Below, in pieces: positions 8,911 through 18,607 of a stretch of DNA of 64,000 bases; within the stretch, counting starts at the first letter, position 1; the number at the start of each line of letters is the position of its first letter. Origin of the DNA: Actimicrobium sp035984655 (GTDB lineage Bacteria > Pseudomonadota > Gammaproteobacteria > Burkholderiales > Burkholderiaceae_D). Both the position numbers and the translations under genes were made by a program. A model generated the notes under the pieces. The model saw only the letters and a program-made list of their open reading frames with translations, was not told where the DNA came from and did no database searches. The DNA is taken from NCBI RefSeq assembly GCF_035984655.1, contig NZ_JAXCHT010000018.1:28970-92969 (forward strand). The letters are read 5' to 3'.

Positions 8911-11280
8911 TCAGACCGGGGTGCGTGCCGCTGTCTCAATCGCCGCTAACCAGGCTTGACGATAACCGGCTTCCATTGCTGCAGCGAAGCGCTTGCCATC
9001 CATCAGGGGACTGGCTTCCAGCTTCTCACGCAAGGTGGCGCGTAACTTTTCCAGACGGTCTCGATCGGACGCCAGTGCTGACGCCAGCGCGATGAAATCG
9101 CACTCATTGAAGGCCACTAGTTCGGGATGCCCCAAGTTGTTTGATTGGCTCCATCCCGCTCGCCCGACTACGGTGTGCCCGACCTGTGACACGACCGGCA
9201 CGCCCATCCAGAGCGAATCAAGACTTGTTGTGTGGCCGTTGTAGGGCAAGGTGTCCAGACACAAATCAATTCGATGATAGGTCTTCAAATAATCCGGCCG
9301 CAACTGATGTTCAACGAACTCGACGCGATCGGGCGTGACGCCAGCAATTGCCAACAAATCGCACACGCGTTTCCGATGCTGCGGTCCTTTTCCCGCCAGC
9401 AGCAGGAGCCGCGAGGCTGGCGTTTGCGCCATGATCTGACCCCAGCAACGCAATGTGTCGTCAGTGACCTTGCAAAAGTTGTTGAGACACCCAAAAGTGA
9501 TGTGTCCGTTGACCAAAGCGGGTAATCCGTTGGGTTTCAATTCGTTGTTCAATGGGTCGTAGCACCAGAAGCTGTCGCGCAGCCGGATCGAGGCTTCGGT
9601 GTAGTCGGCGTCGTTACCATCGTCCGGGTCCAGCCACGGATCGGTAAAGCGATAATCCATTGCCGCTATTCCGGTGGTGCCCGGATACGCCAGCCACGCA
9701 ACCTGAATTGGCGCCGGGTTCATGGCGAACAAGTGGGGCCGGCCCTTGGACATATGCATGGTGAGGTCAACCAGAATATCGATCCTGTCGCGCACCACCA
9801 TCGCCGCTACGGCAGCGTCGCTCTGTAGATGCGTTGTGCGCCAGACATCGGCATAACCTTGCAGTCGCGCAGTGATGTCATCTGGTCGCGCGAGATCGGC
9901 ATAACAGACCACCTCGACCTGGCTGCGATCATGGTTTGACAGCAACGGAACAGTGAAGAACGATTGGCAGTGTTCCCGAAAATCGGGCGAGACATAACCG
10001 ATGCGCAATCGACGTGATGGACTTTCGCTGGCCATGTTGTGTGCGGTGTCGAGCTGGCGCGAATCAACGTTATGGGCCAGTCCGAATCGCTTGGCCTCGT
10101 CACAAATGCTGGCCTGATCGTAGTCAGGATGAAACGACAACAGATAGACCAGATTGCTGTGCGCCTGGGTGTACTGCGGGTCCAACGCAACGGCGCGACG
10201 ATAGCTCGTGATTGCATCGTCCAGTTGGCCGACATCCTTGCAAAACAGACCAAGATTGTTGTGTGCCATTGCAAAATCTGGCCTGAGGTCCAGTGCACGT
10301 CGACACGCGTTCATTGCCTCATCAATTTGCCCCTGATTTTGCAAGCAGACCCCGAGGTTATTATTAGCCTCAGCCAGATCGGGCTGCCATTGCAGGCTGA
10401 TCTGATAGCAGCGCATGGCCTCGTCGAATCGCTCGATCATTTGAAATGCAACACCGAGATTGAAATGCCTTACGGCGGACTGGGGCTCCTGTTCGCAAGC
10501 ACGTTGCAGATACTCGAGTGCCTCGAGATAGCGACCTTGGCCCGATAGCATCTCGGCAAGGCGCCCATGCCCATTGGCGAAGTGGGGATTGATCGCAATT
10601 GCTTCACAGAGGCTTTGCATTGCGGCGTCGATTTCGCCTGTTTTTTCGAGCGCATTGGCCAGATTGAAGTGGGCTTTGACATTGCCTGGTTTGCATCGAA
10701 TCGCCTCGCGAAAGCTAGCCAGGGCTTCGGGAAGTTGTTGCAGCTGCTGAAGCGCCAGACCAAGGCTGTTGCAGGCCTCCGAAAAACCGGGTTTGGCATC
10801 GATTGCGCGCCGGTAGTTGGACACGGCCTCAGTTAATTCACCAACCCTACCCTGCGAATTTGCCAGATTAAAGTACGCGTCGCCAAAAGTCGGATTGATG
10901 ACGATTGCGCGTTGATACGATGCGATCGCGTCCTGATGCAGATCAGCCGCTGCCAACGCGGTACCAAGGTTTGACTGGGCACCGGCATCGGCCGGCAGCA
11001 ATTCGGCAGAGCGACGAAACGCGCGAAGGCTGTCTTTGCCTTGTTGGGATTGAACCGCACCGAGCAGCTGCCACAGGAATCCGGCCGCAGGAAAGCGCAC
11101 CAGCATTGCCAGCGCGCGCTGTTCGAGTTCAGAATGCCGCCCCAATCGAAAGAGTTCGGCAAGCTGGCCCATCTCAACGGCCGGTGGTGCAACGGATGCG
11201 GCGGATTCTTTCAGCGCGCAACAGTGCTTGTATTTTTTTCCGCTCCCACAATTGCAAGCAGCATTGCGTTGTTGGCTCAT
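8911..11280 (-). CDS. SEC-C/TPR protein with SPINDLY-type O-GlcNAc transferase domain
   Basis: This 789-residue protein has three parts. An N-terminal SEC-C zinc motif (CNCGSGKKYKHCC) occupies about residues 9-21. A long run of about ten TPR repeats (e.g. NPTFGDAYFNLANS, PDLAEANNNLGVCL) covers about 60-400. The C-terminal glycosyltransferase-41 domain begins at LRIGYVSPDFREH and includes AYPGTTG and PYNGHTTSLDSLWMG. Such proteins transfer a sugar from a nucleotide donor to Ser/Thr of proteins; the bacterial substrates are mostly unknown. The ATG at 11280 is preferred over 11316 because the SEC-C motif follows at once and AGG lies upstream. It stands alone between a c-di-GMP gene and a PEP-CTERM gene, so it may modify surface or secreted proteins. 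Confidence 0.88.
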   Translation of the reverse strand: MSQQRNAACNCGSGKKYKHCCALKESAASVAPPAVEMGQLAELFRLGRHSELEQRALAMLVRFPAAGFLWQLLGAVQSQQGKDSLRAFRRSAELLPADAGAQSNLGTALAAADLHQDAIASYQRAIVINPTFGDAYFNLANSQGRVGELTEAVSNYRRAIDAKPGFSEACNSLGLALQQLQQLPEALASFREAIRCKPGNVKAHFNLANALEKTGEIDAAMQSLCEAIAINPHFANGHGRLAEMLSGQGRYLEALEYLQRACEQEPQSAVRHFNLGVAFQMIERFDEAMRCYQISLQWQPDLAEANNNLGVCLQNQGQIDEAMNACRRALDLRPDFAMAHNNLGLFCKDVGQLDDAITSYRRAVALDPQYTQAHSNLVYLLSFHPDYDQASICDEAKRFGLAHNVDSRQLDTAHNMASESPSRRLRIGYVSPDFREHCQSFFTVPLLSNHDRSQVEVVCYADLARPDDITARLQGYADVWRTTHLQSDAAVAAMVVRDRIDILVDLTMHMSKGRPHLFAMNPAPIQVAWLAYPGTTGIAAMDYRFTDPWLDPDDGNDADYTEASIRLRDSFWCYDPLNNELKPNGLPALVNGHITFGCLNNFCKVTDDTLRCWGQIMAQTPASRLLLLAGKGPQHRKRVCDLLAIAGVTPDRVEFVEHQLRPDYLKTYHRIDLCLDTLPYNGHTTSLDSLWMGVPVVSQVGHTVVGRAGWSQSNNLGHPELVAFNECDFIALASALASDRDRLEKLRATLREKLEASPLMDGKRFAAAMEAGYRQAWLAAIETAARTPV

Positions 11281-11337
11281 CTTATTACCTGGATATTTTT
11301 GAGAAAGTACGTGCATGGATGACCGCTACAACGCACA

Positions 11338-13266
11338 TCAAACCTCCTGCACCGCCCCGACCCCACACTCAAGGCGCGGATCAGGCTGGCTGGCGACGTC
11401 CGCCGGCAACTCCGTCACCACGGACGGGCCCGCGCGTCGGTCAATGAAGAGGCTGTTACCGACAATCCGCTTGGCCTGTTTCTTGGCTTCGGCGGCAGCA
11501 GTGGCGATCTGGTGGTGGGAGCAGTAATGGCCCGGCTCGACGCGGATAGCACCAAGCGAAATGGTCAGCAGCGGATTGAGCATCGGCTCACCGCGGCGGT
11601 CTTCGCTGGGATAGCCACCACGCTCAATGTCGGCGGCGCTGAACTGCTGGATTACGTCGGCCGCGAAGCTATCGATGATGGCGCGATAGCGATGTTCATC
11701 GTCATCGCTTTGCAGCAGGATCAGAAAATCATCCCCACCAATATGGCCGACAAAATCCAGTGTCGGGTCGCAGTGCTGTTCGAGGATCTTGCCGGTGCGC
11801 TGGATCACGTCGTCGCCCTTGCGGTAGCCGTAGGCATCGTTATAGGGCTTGAAAAAATCGATGTCGACATAGCAGGCGGAGAAGCGCGAGCCGTTGGCCA
11901 GCAGCCGTTCGATGTGTTCGTTGATCGGGACGTTGCCCGGTAGCTGCGTCAGCGGATTGGCGTAGCGCGCGGCGTGCATTTGCATCGCCGTGATCTCGCG
12001 CATCAGGTCGTGGCCGGTACCCATGCCGAGGTACTGTCCCTGGTCGGTGATGATGAAGCCATTGAGCAGGTGGCGCCGATCGGCTTCCACGACTTGCCGG
12101 CTCAATTCCTGCAGCGGCGTGTGCTTGTCGGTGATCAGGGCTTCGCGGTCGATAAACATGGCACAGGGGCGTTTGCCGTAAAGCTCGCGCACGAATTGTT
12201 CGGCGAAGCGGTCTACCAGCGCGCGGCGCGTAATCAGACCGAGCGCAACGCCGTTCTCCACCACGGGAATGACTTCCAGCTCTGGCCTGCTGACAAACAG
12301 CGCCAGCAAGTCGTTGTTCGATAGCTGCGCCGACACCGGCGGCACTACGTGCAGGATGCGCAAGGCGGTGACGACGTTCTGCAGATTGCTTTTTTCTTGC
12401 GGATAGACCGCCACGCCGCGATAGTGCAACGCGGTGATGAGTTCCGGTGTCGGGCGCAGCGCGGGTTCGCTTTCCGGCCGGCCGATATGGTAACCCTGGC
12501 CGCAGGCGATGCCGAGATCGCGTATGAGCATCAATTCGGTCTGCGTCTCGATGCCTTCGGCAATCACCAGCGTGCCGGTGGTTTCGGCAATTTGCTGTAT
12601 CGAGCGGACGAACTGCAGCTTTACGCTATCGTGGTTGATGCCCTGAATGAAGTGCATGTCGATCTTGACGTAGGCCGGACGCAGCTCCGACCACAGGCGC
12701 AGGCTGGAAAAGCCTTCGCCGAGATCGTCGATGGCGATCTGGAAGCCCATTTCGCGGTAATGAGCGACTGCCTTGCCAAGCAGGATGTAATCGTAGGCCG
12801 GCTGGCTTTCGGTCAATTCGATGACGACGCGCTCGGGACTAATGCCGAAAACGCCAACCTGATTGAGCGTTTCACCGTTCGTCAGATTCGCCTGCAACAG
12901 ACATTCGGGGCTGACATTGAGGAACAACTTGCCGGGCAGTTTTGTGCGCGCAAATTGTTGCAATACGACTTTGCGGCTGAGTTGTTCCACTTCGACGCCA
13001 AGACCGGCTTCGCGCGCGACCCGGAAGAGGTCCAGCGGAGACCGCAGCGGGCTATCAGCCGGTCCGCGAATCAGGCCTTCAAAGCCAATGATGTCGCCCG
13101 ATTGCATGTGCATAATGGGTTGAAACAGGGCACTCAGGTTCTGCCCGTCGATCAACGCACGCAAGTGCGCCACCAGGTTCACTGGTGACACTCTTTGCTG
13201 AGGCTTGATACGACCATCGCTGGGATCCTTGACGGGTGGCTGGTGTGCAGCTAACTTGCTCGGCAA
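11338..13266 (-). CDS. EAL-CBS-GGDEF cyclic-di-GMP signalling protein
   Basis: In this 642-residue protein the EAL domain comes first (about residues 30-270). It has EGLIRG in place of EAL, then NVSPE, ELTES, DDLGEGFSS and AEGIET, so most metal-binding residues are kept. A CBS pair covers about 285-410. The GGDEF domain (about 430-590) has GGDDF and no RxxD inhibitory site just before it. It could degrade c-di-GMP, synthesise it, or only sense it. The order EAL-CBS-GGDEF is the reverse of the commonest one, and the CBS pair may bind an adenine nucleotide. No TM segment is seen, so it is likely cytoplasmic. It is transcribed toward the TPR glycosyltransferase gene 58 bases away. Confidence 0.9.
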   Translation of the reverse strand: MPSKLAAHQPPVKDPSDGRIKPQQRVSPVNLVAHLRALIDGQNLSALFQPIMHMQSGDIIGFEGLIRGPADSPLRSPLDLFRVAREAGLGVEVEQLSRKVVLQQFARTKLPGKLFLNVSPECLLQANLTNGETLNQVGVFGISPERVVIELTESQPAYDYILLGKAVAHYREMGFQIAIDDLGEGFSSLRLWSELRPAYVKIDMHFIQGINHDSVKLQFVRSIQQIAETTGTLVIAEGIETQTELMLIRDLGIACGQGYHIGRPESEPALRPTPELITALHYRGVAVYPQEKSNLQNVVTALRILHVVPPVSAQLSNNDLLALFVSRPELEVIPVVENGVALGLITRRALVDRFAEQFVRELYGKRPCAMFIDREALITDKHTPLQELSRQVVEADRRHLLNGFIITDQGQYLGMGTGHDLMREITAMQMHAARYANPLTQLPGNVPINEHIERLLANGSRFSACYVDIDFFKPYNDAYGYRKGDDVIQRTGKILEQHCDPTLDFVGHIGGDDFLILLQSDDDEHRYRAIIDSFAADVIQQFSAADIERGGYPSEDRRGEPMLNPLLTISLGAIRVEPGHYCSHHQIATAAAEAKKQAKRIVGNSLFIDRRAGPSVVTELPADVASQPDPRLECGVGAVQEV

Positions 13267-13342
13267 GTCCTTGCATTTCTTTTAAGCAAGTTGCAGCCTA
13301 GCCAGTTATTGTGACCGCTTCATGACGCCGTGCGGCACAGCG

Positions 13343-13843
13343 CTACGCCGGCGACTGACCGATCTCGTCCAGCTCATGCTTGATCGCGTGTTTGTCGAGC
13401 ATATGCAGCGGTAGATGCACGAAGATCGTCATGCGCCGCATGATCTGGTGAAAGATCTTGGCAAAATACTGCTGCTTTTCTGCGTCGGTGCCTTCGAATG
13501 CGACCGGATCGGCGAAGCCCCAGTGCGAGGAAATCGGTTGGCCGGGCCAGTGCGGGACAATCGCGCCGGCAACGCTATCGCAGACGGTGATTACAAAGTC
13601 CATCTTCGGCGCGCCAGGCTGCGCATACTCTTGCCAGCTTTTGCTGCGCAGATTGTCCATCGGATAGCGTGTGCCCTTTAGCTGTTCAATCGCGAACCGG
13701 TTCACGGTGCCAGCGGGATGGCTGCCTGCGCTGAATGCATGAAAGCGGCCTTTGCCCAGCGTGGCGCAGAGTGCCTCGGCCATGATGCTGCGGGCCGAAT
13801 TGCCAGTACATAAGAACAGAATGTTGTAGGTTTTTTCAGTCAT
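13343..13843 (-). CDS. Low-molecular-weight phosphatase/ArsC-type arsenate reductase, one Cys missing
   Basis: This 166-residue protein begins with FLCTGNSARS, the CX5R loop (Cys12, Arg18) of LMW phosphatases and thioredoxin-coupled ArsC. The family also has SHWGFADPV and a segment normally reading CDxxAGxxCP. Here it is CDSVAGAIVP: Cys88 is kept but the next conserved Cys is Val96. That may abolish the disulphide relay of arsenate reduction, leaving a phosphatase or a glutaredoxin-type mechanism. Start 13843 has an AAGGGG Shine-Dalgarno. No other ars genes are present; it sits beside the EPS regulator epsA, so a protein-tyrosine phosphatase role is a fair alternative. Confidence 0.82.
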   Translation of the reverse strand: MTEKTYNILFLCTGNSARSIMAEALCATLGKGRFHAFSAGSHPAGTVNRFAIEQLKGTRYPMDNLRSKSWQEYAQPGAPKMDFVITVCDSVAGAIVPHWPGQPISSHWGFADPVAFEGTDAEKQQYFAKIFHQIMRRMTIFVHLPLHMLDKHAIKHELDEIGQSPA

Positions 13844-13897
13844 GCGATTCCCCTTGTTTTGTAGAACCAACCGCCGTCAGACCATTGCTCATGACCC

Positions 13898-14665
13898 CTA
13901 ATCGAGAAGGCGCAACGCAATACAGCGCGACACCGCCTGCACCCGATTTTGCACGTTGAGCTTCTTGTAGATTTTTTGCAGGTGGCTCTTGACCGTCAAT
14001 TCGCTGATCCCGAGAATCATACCGATCTCGTAATTGCTCTTGCCTTCCTTGACCCAGCGCAGGATATCGATGCCGCGATTGGTCACCGGCCGCGGTGAGT
14101 CGCGCGTTATCGCGGCGCCTTCCGCGTCGATCGACGAGAGCAACCGCAGCAGCGCAAGGTGCAGGTGCGGCAACAGCAATTCGAAGAAAAAGGTCTGACG
14201 CACATCCGGCGCTTTCGGCAGGGTGAACAGGGCGAAGAATGACGAGCCGCCCAGCAGGCGCTCGGTGGCGTGGACCATGGCGTGACCGAGCTTGCGGCTG
14301 TCGAGCTCGGCGCGAAAGCGCGACAGCGGATGGGTAGCGGCGTGACCGTTGGCGCTGATCACGCATGGCAGGCGCTCTTCGGCACGACAATGGTTGGCCA
14401 CGCGGACAGCCAGGCCGTCGGTCGGATTGCACAAGAGGTCGAGCGCGACTGGATCAAGCATGACGCCGTTGAGGCACTCGACATGCAGTACCTGGTCGCC
14501 GGAGCCGAACTGGATGCACACCATGATTTCATGCGGCAGCAATCCCTGGAACTGTCCTTGCGTCCAGAGGAAAAACTGCCGGCGTTTGCGCACATGCATC
14601 GCTGATTCGATGGCGCGCAGTAGATACTCCTGCTCGCGCAGGTCGAGGATGACCAGATCTTCCAT
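13898..14665 (-). CDS. epsA: LuxR-type regulator, XrtB/PEP-CTERM-associated EpsA family
   Basis: The C-terminus of this 255-residue protein carries a LuxR-type helix-turn-helix (NYEIGMILGISELTVKSHLQ, about residues 205-235). The roughly 190-residue N-terminal domain (LDLREQEYLLRAIESAMHV...) resembles the EpsA regulators found with exosortase-B exopolysaccharide clusters. EpsL and an undecaprenyl-phosphate sugar transferase lie nearby on the same strand. It probably controls exopolysaccharide genes. The family assignment is by recognition of sequence style, not by search. Confidence 0.8.
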   Translation of the reverse strand: MEDLVILDLREQEYLLRAIESAMHVRKRRQFFLWTQGQFQGLLPHEIMVCIQFGSGDQVLHVECLNGVMLDPVALDLLCNPTDGLAVRVANHCRAEERLPCVISANGHAATHPLSRFRAELDSRKLGHAMVHATERLLGGSSFFALFTLPKAPDVRQTFFFELLLPHLHLALLRLLSSIDAEGAAITRDSPRPVTNRGIDILRWVKEGKSNYEIGMILGISELTVKSHLQKIYKKLNVQNRVQAVSRCIALRLLD

Positions 14666-14787
14666 GAGAGCTTTTTAAGTTTTTATTCTGCGCGGATCAC
14701 GTCGCAGGAATTGGTCTTCATCACCGTCGCGACCGGTTTGGGCGACGGGCTCAATGCTTCGCGTTCAACCTCCCTCGGCCGGCGCTG

Positions 14788-15528
<741 letters not shown>

Positions 15529-15781
15529 CAACTTGACCCTTAGGAGAAATCACGCAGTCTCTGGCGCGTTGTTGACTTCTGAATGTCGGCATGGCCAGAG
15601 TGATCGGTGCTGCGTCGGTTGCCGCGACGGCGTCCAGCAACGCACCGCCCGGCGCTCCCCGCGCAGGTTCGGCAATGTTGCAGGATGTATCACCTTTCCA
15701 ACTGTCGATGCATAGTGCAGACTATTTATGACCTGTTGATGACGCGTGTTGCTGCCTTGTTGCGGGATGTTTGATGCTATG

Positions 15782-17170
15782 TCAGTGCGCGTTCTCGCGC
15801 TGGAGAACGACCTTCACGGTGCGCACCACGATCCACAAATCGAGCAACAGTGACCAGTTGCGCAGGTAATCGAGATCGAACTCGATGCGCGCTTCCATTT
15901 TTTCGAGGGTGTCGGTTTCACCGCGCAAACCATTGACCTGCGCCCAGCCAGTGATGCCCGGACGCACCTTGTGGCGCAGCATGTAGCCCTTGATCAGCTT
16001 GCGGTATTGCTCGTTGTGGGCAACGGCATGCGGACGCGGGCCGACAATGCTCATCCGGCCCTGCAACACATTGATGAATTGCGGCAGTTCATCGAGCGAA
16101 CTGCTGCGCAGGAACCGGCCGACGCGTGTCACCCGCATGTCGTCCTTGGTTGCCTGCACCACTTTTGCACCGTCCTCGACCACCGTCATCGAGCGAAACT
16201 TGTAGACGGTGATTTCTTCGCCGTACAGCCCGTACCGACGTTGCTTGAAGATGACCGGCCCGGGCGAGGTGAGTTTCACCGCCAGCGCGATGATCAGCAT
16301 CACCGGCAACAACAGCAACTGGATCAGCAATGCCAACAGGATATCGCTGGCGCGCTTGATCAGACTGTTGATGCCGGTAAATGGCGTCTCGCAAATCGCC
16401 ACCACCGGTACGCCGCCGATATTGTCGAAGCGCGCCTGCATCAGGTCGAAGGTGTAGATGTCCGGCAAAAAATAGATCGAGACCGTGGTGTCCTGCAATT
16501 CGTCGAGCAGCTTGTTGATGCGCGGTTGCGCCGACATCGGCAGGCTGATGAACAGCATCTTGATATTGTGTTCGCGCACGTAGGCGGCAATGCTGTCCAT
16601 CTTTCCGAGCAGCGGCACTTTCAGGCCAGGCGGATGGCGGGACGGATCGCGGTCTTCAAAATAGCCCAGCAGCTCCATCATCAGATTGGGATATTCCTCA
16701 ATGCGAGCCGCAAGCTTGAGTCCCGCTTCGCTGGCGCCGACGATGACGACCGAGCGCGCTTCCCCATCCTTGCGCAAATTGGAGGTGATCTTGCGTACTG
16801 CGAAGTGGCTCGCCAACAAGGCGAACGGCGTCAATATGCTCCACAGGATGAGCACCTGGTCCGAGTATTGATACGACAGCCCGCTGGCATAGCCGATGAA
16901 TGCAATCACGGCGATCACGATCATCCAGCCAACAAAAATATCGCGGCTGTACGCCAGCAACTTGCCCCGATGCCAGGTTCGCGCCGGATCAATTTGTTCG
17001 TACACGAACGACGACACGAAGAACACGATAATGACCAACACCAGGTAATAGCCGGTAAAGCGTTCGTCGTTCAACAGCGTCAAGATGTACAGCAGGCTGA
17101 TGATGATGAACGGGTCAAGCAGACGCTTGAAAAAGGACATCAACGGGATTTCGTTAGCGGTCGGAGTCAC
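15782..17170 (-). CDS. Undecaprenyl-phosphate hexose-1-phosphate transferase (WcaJ/EpsE type)
   Basis: This 462-residue protein has four to five N-terminal TM segments, a nucleotide-binding-like CoA domain (VVIVGASEAGLKLA, about residue 140) and a fifth TM. The C-terminal bacterial sugar-transferase domain has KQRRYGLYGEEITVYKFRSM, LDELPQFINVLQGRMSIVGPRP and KVRPGITGWAQVNG. It starts polysaccharide repeat units by moving a sugar 1-phosphate onto undecaprenyl phosphate at the inner membrane. The start is probably GTG at 17170 with AGG upstream; an ATG at 17140 would drop ten residues. It lies 19 bases after epsL, so the two are likely co-transcribed. Confidence 0.92.
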   Translation of the reverse strand: MTPTANEIPLMSFFKRLLDPFIIISLLYILTLLNDERFTGYYLVLVIIVFFVSSFVYEQIDPARTWHRGKLLAYSRDIFVGWMIVIAVIAFIGYASGLSYQYSDQVLILWSILTPFALLASHFAVRKITSNLRKDGEARSVVIVGASEAGLKLAARIEEYPNLMMELLGYFEDRDPSRHPPGLKVPLLGKMDSIAAYVREHNIKMLFISLPMSAQPRINKLLDELQDTTVSIYFLPDIYTFDLMQARFDNIGGVPVVAICETPFTGINSLIKRASDILLALLIQLLLLPVMLIIALAVKLTSPGPVIFKQRRYGLYGEEITVYKFRSMTVVEDGAKVVQATKDDMRVTRVGRFLRSSSLDELPQFINVLQGRMSIVGPRPHAVAHNEQYRKLIKGYMLRHKVRPGITGWAQVNGLRGETDTLEKMEARIEFDLDYLRNWSLLLDLWIVVRTVKVVLQRENAH

Positions 17171-17189
17171 GGTATGCGCCTGTCAAATT

Positions 17190-18530
17190 TCAGAATGTCG
17201 AGCGAACGCTAATCGACATGCCATTGGCTTCGTAGCCGTTCTGGGGGTTGCTTGAACCAAGATTGTCGCGGAACAGCGATGTGCTGAGCTGCAGGTTTTG
17301 CAACGCAAACCAGGTTACCGAGAGTGATGCGAAATGGGATATGTCGACGCGTGGGGATGACGACGCCGGGTTGAATGCGGTGGCGTTGCTGTAATCGCGG
17401 TTCTCGTACTTGATGAGTCCTTCCACGCGCACCTTCGCGACCGCATCCCACGTTGCGCCAAGGCTTGCGCCTTTGTTGAGCGTATAGCTGGCGGTCAGAT
17501 CGTCGGCCGGGCTGATTTCACGCCACAGGTTCATCGTCACGTCGATCTTGCCGGTTGCCTGCTGCGAGCCAATGATGCGGAAACTCGGATTGCTAGTGTC
17601 CCGCGACGGCAGAAAATCATGCTTGCGTTCGACCCATCCACCGACCATCTGCAAATGCGTCTTGCCCGTGACCTGCCAATCAACCTTGCCCTGGTATTCA
17701 TTCTGATCGTAACTGTTGTCGATCAGGAAAAATCCAACCTGCTGCTGGGTCGGGTAAGTTCCGCGGATCCGTCGCACCACGACGCCAACCGAGCTGTTGC
17801 TGGAGGGCAGGTAGTCGAGACCCAGTTCCCGGGCGCCCTCGCTGCGGTCGCCAATTTTTTGACGTTCGAGGTCGTAACTCAATTTGAGATGCGAGATGGC
17901 GCCATGCAGACTCCAGCTCGGATGAAAGCGCCACTTGGCATCGAGGAATTCGCGATCCTGATTGCGGATGCTGCGCTCGCCCGGAATCAACTGTGTATTC
18001 GGCGTCAACGCCTGCGAGTAGGTGGCGCCCAGATTGCCTTCGAGATGATTGCCGAATTGCCAGGCCCAATTGGCCTGTGCGTCCTTGGCATCGTTGTCGA
18101 GGTTGGTGAATTCGGAGAAATTGGTACGGCTCAGATTGAAATTGCCGGTGACGTGCTGCCGGCTGTAGTACTTGTCAATCAGGATGCCCCCTTCGGCACG
18201 GCGAAACGAGTCCGAGGTCTTGCTCAGAAAAGTCTGCGTTTCGGGAAGACGGAACAGATTGCTGTCATATGACCACGCATAGCCCAGATATGGCTGAAAC
18301 ACATCGCCTTGCATTGCCACCGCAGTCTGACAAAGCAGCGCACCGCTCAGCGCACCAGCAAATAACAACTGATGGCGAAAGAGCGCCGAACCCGGCCGAT
18401 GCTGCGGCGGAGCAGCCGGGCGGATTGCGGAACCCACTGGCTGACCGATGCGCACGGACAATGCGACGAGCGCATCGTGCGGCGTTCCAAATTCTGTTGA
18501 ATATGTCAAATTATCTTTTTCTGGAATCAC
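17190..18530 (-). CDS. epsL: EpsL-type outer-membrane protein of exopolysaccharide export
   Basis: This protein has up to 446 residues. A hydrophobic signal segment (LLFAGALSGALLCQTAVA) ends near residue 72, and alternating beta-barrel strands follow (e.g. SRTNFSEFTN, WEYNNNL-like SYDSNLFRLP). The C-terminus ends with Phe (SVRSTF), as in outer-membrane barrels. It matches the XrtB-associated EpsL family in layout. The N-terminal 45 residues before the signal peptide look excessive, so the true start may be a GTG or other codon downstream of 18530 (e.g. 18455). It probably forms part of the polysaccharide exit path. Confidence 0.82.
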   Translation of the reverse strand: MIPEKDNLTYSTEFGTPHDALVALSVRIGQPVGSAIRPAAPPQHRPGSALFRHQLLFAGALSGALLCQTAVAMQGDVFQPYLGYAWSYDSNLFRLPETQTFLSKTSDSFRRAEGGILIDKYYSRQHVTGNFNLSRTNFSEFTNLDNDAKDAQANWAWQFGNHLEGNLGATYSQALTPNTQLIPGERSIRNQDREFLDAKWRFHPSWSLHGAISHLKLSYDLERQKIGDRSEGARELGLDYLPSSNSSVGVVVRRIRGTYPTQQQVGFFLIDNSYDQNEYQGKVDWQVTGKTHLQMVGGWVERKHDFLPSRDTSNPSFRIIGSQQATGKIDVTMNLWREISPADDLTASYTLNKGASLGATWDAVAKVRVEGLIKYENRDYSNATAFNPASSSPRVDISHFASLSVTWFALQNLQLSTSLFRDNLGSSNPQNGYEANGMSISVRSTF

Positions 18531-18607
18531 ACGACCAACCGTTCAATTTAATTTTTGCATCGGATTAAAAGACCGGCTCACGCCGGAATCGCCGCTCGGA
18601 AACGGCA

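Noticed and set aside
15971..17212. 413-residue plus-strand frame
   Set aside because: Antisense to the sugar-phosphate transferase; rich in His/Arg/Gln with no domain.
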